Below, piece by piece: positions 59,487 through 64,000 of a stretch of DNA of 64,000 nt. Each line of letters begins with the position of its first letter. The first letter of the stretch is position 1. A program made the position numbers and the translations under genes. Origin of the DNA: Microbacterium sp. MAH-37 (GTDB lineage Bacteria; Actinomycetota; Actinomycetes; Actinomycetales; Microbacteriaceae); assembly GCF_009758255.1 (NCBI RefSeq), contig NZ_WSEN01000010.1, forward strand, positions 620,001 through 684,000. The letters are read 5' to 3'. The notes beneath the pieces are model-generated. The model was given only the letters and a program-made list of their open reading frames with translations, was not told the origin of the DNA and did not search any database.

Positions 59487-61160
59487 TCAACGATCGGTCG
59501 GTGCGAGCCAGACGGTGGTCTCCGCCGGCAGGATGCCGGGTTCGATCGGCCTGCTGGCAAGTACGACCTCACCGTCCAGCGGATACGGCTCGATGCCGAA
59601 GTTCGTCACGACCTGCCAGCCGTTCGGCCGGACGAAGCGCAGCACGTCGTCGCGACCGGTCTCGATCCATTCGAGTTCCTCACCGGTCTGCAGCTCGTGC
59701 CGCAGACGCAGCGCCTCACGGTACAGGTTCAGGGTCGACTCGGCATCGGCCGCCTCGGCGTCCACGGCGTACTCCGAGAACCAGGCAGGCTGCGGCAGGT
59801 GGGCGCCGTCGGCGCCGAACCCGAACGACGATCCGGATGCTGTCCAGGGCAGCGGCACGCGGCATCCGTCCCTGCCCAGGCCGTCGAACTCGCCACCGCG
59901 GAAGAACGCGGGATCCTGCCGCTGCTCCGGCGTGATCGCGGCGACCTCGTGCAGGCCGAGCTCCTCACCCTGGTAGAGGTACGTGCTGCCGGGAAGCCCG
60001 AGCAGCAGCAGGGTCGCGGCGCGCGCCCGGCGCGCGCCGCCCTCACGGTCGAGGAGCTCCTCCGGCCCGCCTGCCGCCACCCATTCCGTGCCCTGTTTGA
60101 CCGCGCGACCGTTCAGCGCGGGCAGCCCGTAGCGGGTGGCGTGCCGGGTCACGTCGTGGTTCGACAGCACCCACGTCGTCGACGATCCGGTCGTCCGGGC
60201 CTGCGCGAGGTTGTCCGCGATGATCGTGCGGAACTGCGCGGCGTCGAAGTCGGCGACGAGCAGGTCGAAGTTGAACGCCTGACCCAGCCCCTCCGCCGAT
60301 GCGTACTTCGCGCGGCGCTCCGGAGTCTCCACCCACGCTTCCGCCACCGCCGTGCGCGGCGGGTCGTACGAGTCGAAGACCTCGCGCCACTCGGCGTACA
60401 CCTCGTGCACGTCGTCGCGGTCGAACAGCGGGTGGTTGCCGTCGCGCGGGATCGCCGCCAGTTCGGCGGTGGAGGGCAGCGGCTCGGTGAGATCCTTCGT
60501 CAGCATGTGCGCGACGTCGATGCGGAAGCCGTCGACCCCGCGGTCCGACCAGAAGCGCAGCGTCTTCACGAAGTCCGCGCGCACCTCGGGGTTCGCCCAG
60601 TTGAGGTCGGGCTGCTCGACGGCGAAGTGGTGGAAGTACCACTGCCCGTCATCCACCCGCTCCCAGGCTCCCCCGCCGAACGTCGACTGCCAGTCCGTCG
60701 GCGGCTCCGCCCCGTCGGGGCCGCTGCCGTCCCGGAAGATGTACCGCTCGCGCGCGGCGGATCCGCGCCCCGCAGCGAGCGCCTCCTGGAACCAGGCGTG
60801 CAGGTTCGAGGTGTGGTTCGGCACGATGTCCACCACGACCTTGATCCCTCGCGCGTGCAGCGCGGCGACCATGGCGTCGAAGTCCGCGAGCGTGCCGAGC
60901 CGCGGATCGACGTCGCGATAGTCGGCGACGTCGTATCCGCCGTCGGCCAGCGCGGAGGGATAGAACGGGCTCAGCCACACTGCGTCGATCCCGAGATCGG
61001 CGAGGTAGTCGGCGCGCGACAGGATGCCGGGGATGTCACCGATCCCGTCGCCGTTCGCGTCGGCGAAGCTGCGCGGATAGATCTGGTAGACGACGGCCTG
61101 GCGCCACCATGCGGGTGTCCGCTGGTCTTCGGGGGTGTCGATGACGAGCGCATCGGTCAT
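59487..61160 (-). CDS. Alpha-glucosidase, GH13 family
   Basis: Glycoside hydrolase of 557 residues, oligo-1,6-glucosidase/trehalose-type branch. The four GH13 regions are visible: DIVPNHTS, GFRIDVAHM with nucleophile D215, AVAEAWVE with acid/base E274, and VLSNHDVTRH with D336. The leading WWRQAVVYQIYPRSFADANG is typical of oligoglucoside hydrolases. No signal peptide, so it acts inside the cell on imported alpha-glucosides, consistent with the ABC importer encoded directly to the right. GGAG precedes the ATG. Confidence 0.93.
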   Translation of the reverse strand: MTDALVIDTPEDQRTPAWWRQAVVYQIYPRSFADANGDGIGDIPGILSRADYLADLGIDAVWLSPFYPSALADGGYDVADYRDVDPRLGTLADFDAMVAALHARGIKVVVDIVPNHTSNLHAWFQEALAAGRGSAARERYIFRDGSGPDGAEPPTDWQSTFGGGAWERVDDGQWYFHHFAVEQPDLNWANPEVRADFVKTLRFWSDRGVDGFRIDVAHMLTKDLTEPLPSTAELAAIPRDGNHPLFDRDDVHEVYAEWREVFDSYDPPRTAVAEAWVETPERRAKYASAEGLGQAFNFDLLVADFDAAQFRTIIADNLAQARTTGSSTTWVLSNHDVTRHATRYGLPALNGRAVKQGTEWVAAGGPEELLDREGGARRARAATLLLLGLPGSTYLYQGEELGLHEVAAITPEQRQDPAFFRGGEFDGLGRDGCRVPLPWTASGSSFGFGADGAHLPQPAWFSEYAVDAEAADAESTLNLYREALRLRHELQTGEELEWIETGRDDVLRFVRPNGWQVVTNFGIEPYPLDGEVVLASRPIEPGILPAETTVWLAPTDR

Positions 61161-61217
61161 GAGAGGTGAGGCTCCTTCGTGTTCTCTTCGGTGTCGGTCG
61201 TGGTGAACGTTCGGTGG

Positions 61218-62126
61218 TCAGCCCTTGACAGCGCCCTGCGTGACGCCCTCCATCACCCAGCGCTGCGTGAAGAGGTAGGCCACGATGGCCGGGGCCATCG
61301 CCATGAGGTAGGAGGCGAACGAGACGTTGTAGTTGTTGCTGAACTGGGTCTGGAAGAGGTTCTGCCGCACGGGCAGCGTCTGCAGCGCGGGATCGGAGAT
61401 GATCAGCGACGGCATCATGAAGTCGTTCCAGGCGTACAGGAAGGCGAAGATCCCGACCGTGGCGCTCATCGGCCCGAGCAGCGGGAAGATGATCCGCCAG
61501 AACGTCTGCCACGTGCTCGCACCGTCGATGCGGGCGCTCTCCTCGAGCTCGAGCGGGATCGACCGCAGGAACGCGGTGAACAGCAGCACGCTGAAGCTGA
61601 GCTGGAACATGGTCGCGAGGATGATCACGCCGAACGGGTTGTCCAGCCCCACGCGGCCGGTGAGCTGGATCTGCGGCAGCGCCACGACGGGGAACGGGAT
61701 GAACATCGCCGCGAGCAGGTAGAAGAACGACCAGCGGAACAGCCGGCGGTCCCAGTTGCGCACGATCGCGTAGGACGCGAAGGCGGCGAGGATGATGGTC
61801 GCCACGACGGTCCCGGCCGTGACGAGGAGCGAGATGCCCGCCCCGACCGGGAACTTCGTGAGGTTCCAGGCCTGCACGAACCCGTCGATCGAGAACGGCG
61901 CCGGCAGCGAGAACGCGTTGCCGTCGACGGCCTGGTTCGTCGTCTTGAACGCCATCGAGATGGTGACGTACAGCGGGAGCAGCACGGTGACGGCGCACAG
62001 GATGAGGATGATCGTGGCCGACCAGTTCACCCGCTCCATCCGGATGCGGGGTGCACGGCCCTTGCGGCCGGCTCGGCCCTCGCGGGCGGCCTCCGCCTCG
62101 ACGGCGATGAGTGTCTGCGTTGACAT
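61218..62126 (-). CDS. Alpha-glucoside ABC importer permease (MalG type)
   Basis: Membrane subunit of 302 residues with about six helices and the EAA loop EESARIDGASTWQTFWRIIF. Its start overlaps the stop of the MalF-type gene (TGATG). The N-terminal 30 residues are basic and cytoplasmic (REGRAGRKGRAPRIRMERV). Together with MalF and the binding protein it likely imports maltose-like or other alpha-glucosides cut by the adjacent GH13 enzyme; the ATPase is not encoded here. Confidence 0.91.
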   Translation of the reverse strand: MSTQTLIAVEAEAAREGRAGRKGRAPRIRMERVNWSATIILILCAVTVLLPLYVTISMAFKTTNQAVDGNAFSLPAPFSIDGFVQAWNLTKFPVGAGISLLVTAGTVVATIILAAFASYAIVRNWDRRLFRWSFFYLLAAMFIPFPVVALPQIQLTGRVGLDNPFGVIILATMFQLSFSVLLFTAFLRSIPLELEESARIDGASTWQTFWRIIFPLLGPMSATVGIFAFLYAWNDFMMPSLIISDPALQTLPVRQNLFQTQFSNNYNVSFASYLMAMAPAIVAYLFTQRWVMEGVTQGAVKG

Positions 62127-63037
62127 CAGAGTGCGTTCCTTCCGCGGGTCAGCGAGAGCTGAAGGAGGGAGATGAGGACGGCGACGATGAAGAAGATCGT
62201 CGCGTTGGCCATCTGGTAGGCGTAGTCGCCGCCGTTGAAGCCGGTGATGATGGTCATCGCGATGCTGCGGGTGGCGGTGCCCGGCCCGCCGTTGGTCAGA
62301 CCGACGATGATGTCGTAGGCGTTCAGGAAGCCCTTGAATCCGAGGATCACGTTGATGACGACGTAGCCGGCGACCAGCGGCAGCGTGATGCGGACGAGTT
62401 GCTGCGGCTTCGAGGCGCCGTCGATGTCAGCCGCCTCGTAGACGTCGCCCGGCACCGACAGAAGCCCGGCGATGTAGATCAGCAGCGTGCCGGGGATCGC
62501 CTGCCAGGCGGTGACGGCGACGATCGCCGTCCAGGCCAGATCAGCATTGGCCAGCAGACTGGTCTGCAGCCACTCGATCCCGAGCGCCGAGCCGAGGGCC
62601 GGCAGGGAGTTCGAGAACAGGAAGTTGAAGACGTAGGCGATGATGATGCCCGAGATCACCATCGGGATCACGAACACCGCACGGAGCCCGGTCTTCATCC
62701 GGATGCGGGAGGTGAGCCCGACCGCGAGCAGGAACGCGATCACGTTCACGACGACGACCGTGGCGATCGAGAAGCCGAACGTGAACAGGTAGCTCTGCAG
62801 GATGGCCGGATCACTGAACAGGGCGATGTAGTTGGTGAGCCCGTTGAAGCTCCAGTCGCCGATGCCGATGGAGTCGGTGAAGCTGAAGAAGATGCCGATG
62901 ACCCCGGGCACCGTGATCGCGAGCGTGAACAGCACGAGGCTGGGCAGCAGGAACAGGAAGTAGATCGGCTCGACCCGGCGGCTGCTCCGTCGGATCGTGC
63001 GGTCGCCCGCGGTGACGATCGTCGTCGTGGTGGTCAT
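62126..63037 (-). CDS. Alpha-glucoside ABC importer permease (MalF type)
   Basis: Membrane subunit of 303 residues with six helices and the EAA loop YEAADIDGASKPQQLVRITL. ATG 63037 was chosen because the hydrophobic part starts soon after and it overlaps the binding-protein stop by four bases (ATGA); the frame continues upstream over that gene without meaning. Partner of the MalG-type protein. Confidence 0.91.
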   Translation of the reverse strand: MTTTTTIVTAGDRTIRRSSRRVEPIYFLFLLPSLVLFTLAITVPGVIGIFFSFTDSIGIGDWSFNGLTNYIALFSDPAILQSYLFTFGFSIATVVVVNVIAFLLAVGLTSRIRMKTGLRAVFVIPMVISGIIIAYVFNFLFSNSLPALGSALGIEWLQTSLLANADLAWTAIVAVTAWQAIPGTLLIYIAGLLSVPGDVYEAADIDGASKPQQLVRITLPLVAGYVVINVILGFKGFLNAYDIIVGLTNGGPGTATRSIAMTIITGFNGGDYAYQMANATIFFIVAVLISLLQLSLTRGRNAL

Positions 63038-64000
63038 TTCGCGGACTCCTTCGTCTCGCTCTTCAGCACCGGAGCACGGAACGCCACGCGCGCCCAGTCG
63101 GCGTCCATGGTCGCCAGGACGGATGCCGGATCGGCGCCGAGCGCCATCGCCTGTGCGTAGTTGAAGACCGGGATGGTCTTGGGCACGAGCACCGATGGCC
63201 CCTGGTAGATGCGCCCGGAGTCGACGTACTCGATCATTCCCTCGATGCGGGGGTCGTCCGGCGCGGGGGCGCTCTCGGTCGGCGTGAAGCCGAGCTGCGA
63301 GGCGTTGTACTCCTCGATGTTCTCGGGTTCGTACAGGTACTCCAGGAAGTCGCGTGCAGCCTCCTTGTGCCGGGATCCCTCGGGGATCATCGCGGCGAGG
63401 TCGAGGTTGACGCGCACGGCGAGGTCGTCCTCGCTGTCGGTCATCGGCAGCGGGAAGGTTCCGAGTTCGAGGTCGGGCGCGGTCTTGGCGATCTCGCTGA
63501 AGGCCCACGGTCCCTGCAGGTACATCGCCGCCTTGCCCTGGGCGAAGGCGAGGTTGCCGTCGTTGTAGCCGCGGCTCGGGGCGTCCTCGTTGATGTACGA
63601 CTTCAGCAGCTGCTGCATCCGGTCCATCGGCTCGGCGAAGTCCTTCGAGAACGAGGTCTCGGAGCTCGGCCCGACGTCGGCGCCCTCGACCTTGAGGGCG
63701 TCGAAGAAGTCGATCACGTCGAGCGAACCGCCAACGGTGTAGTCGAACCAGCCCTGTCCGACGGTCCAGTCGTCCTTGAGCGTGGCCTCGAAGGGCGTGA
63801 CACCGGCGGCCTTCAGCGCTTCGCACGCGGCGAGCAGCTCGTCCCACGTGGTCGGCACGTCGATGCCGTTGTCGGCGAAGATCTGCTTGTTGTAGATCAC
63901 CGACGCCGCCATCACGGAGTACGGCAGGGCGCTGGTGCGTCCTGCGCACACCCCGTACTGGTCGAGCAGCGGCTGGTAGTCGTCCTTGATCTCGGATGCC
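63034..64000 (-). CDS. Sugar ABC importer substrate-binding protein, partial
   Basis: The C-terminal 320 or so residues of a family 1 solute-binding protein; the gene enters from the right edge, so its signal peptide and start are outside. Visible features: AASVIYNKQIFADNGIDVPT, WDELLAACEALKAAGVTPFE, GKAAMYLQGPWAFSEIAK and a C-terminal helix ending ETKESAK. It belongs to the importer whose permeases follow and supplies the binding step for an alpha-glucoside. Confidence 0.92.
   Translation of the reverse strand, partial: ASEIKDDYQPLLDQYGVCAGRTSALPYSVMAASVIYNKQIFADNGIDVPTTWDELLAACEALKAAGVTPFEATLKDDWTVGQGWFDYTVGGSLDVIDFFDALKVEGADVGPSSETSFSKDFAEPMDRMQQLLKSYINEDAPSRGYNDGNLAFAQGKAAMYLQGPWAFSEIAKTAPDLELGTFPLPMTDSEDDLAVRVNLDLAAMIPEGSRHKEAARDFLEYLYEPENIEEYNASQLGFTPTESAPAPDDPRIEGMIEYVDSGRIYQGPSVLVPKTIPVFNYAQAMALGADPASVLATMDADWARVAFRAPVLKSETKESAK

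Overview
The window is a stretch of a high-GC actinobacterial chromosome. Gene content, GC-rich codon use, frequent leaderless starts, many 1-11 bp gene overlaps and the constantly recurring GGATGC/GCATCC word all fit the family Microbacteriaceae. The closest match I can suggest is the genus Microbacterium; this is inference, since there is no rRNA gene here to confirm it. Most of the window is ordinary housekeeping and nutrient-acquisition DNA. I see no CRISPR array, intact insertion sequence or prophage.

Layout. 1-7000: the end of a surface-type protein, an OmpR-type two-component system, a DUF1269 membrane protein, and a leftward ABC exporter plus NarL-type two-component operon, followed by tRNA-Gly(CCC). 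7100-9270: an accessory patch after the tRNA, with a hypothetical gene, a PIN-domain toxin-like gene behind a tiny basic reading frame, and two adjacent genes that each keep only their head and tail (one or both from glycoside hydrolase family 32). 9268-19400: small regulators and enzymes (TetR, GNAT, SDR, VOC, MerR/TipAS, SRPBCC, DHFR-like) around the pair ppsR-ppsA for PEP synthase and its regulator. 19400-31233: redox and sulfur metabolism, all leftward: ferredoxin and its reductase, cobA, an ABC importer, cysN-cysD-cysH, a siroheme sulfite reductase and a sirohydrochlorin chelatase. CobA and the chelatase make siroheme for the sulfite reductase, ferredoxin/FprA supply electrons, CysDN and CysH make and reduce activated sulfate, and the importer brings in a sulfur source.

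31357-33875: a lipoprotein, an alpha/beta hydrolase with a broken WXG-like N-terminus and a small partner. 33919-43336: a LysR/YeiH pair (probable sulfite/sulfate export, matching the sulfur cluster), CorA, a beta-lactamase-fold lipoprotein that has lost its catalytic residues, a PIF1-type helicase, a CopD-CtaG fusion and an HU protein. 43590-46000: a TetR/alpha-beta hydrolase pair, then rpsN, rpmG and rpmB in their cysteine-free forms. 46123-51477: a sugar ABC importer with a Gfo/Idh/MocA dehydrogenase and a LacI regulator. 51502-59352: 3-methyladenine glycosylase, a large membrane-anchored protein with a Pro/Ala-rich tail, a Fur/Zur-type repressor, a TetR/DUF899 pair, and znuA-znuC-znuB behind a perfect Zur-type box. 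59487-64000: alpha-glucosidase and a second sugar ABC importer, whose binding-protein gene runs off the right edge.

The most unusual things I found are not a new gene system. They are a dispersed palindromic repeat family that sits between genes and also inside the reading frames of cobA, cysD and a histidine kinase; the paired head-and-tail gene remnants; a serine-hydrolase-fold lipoprotein without its catalytic residues; twin operators in front of a TetR/reductase pair; two related TetR regulators with related operators; and a set of genes whose -10-like hexamer lies exactly six bases before the start codon.
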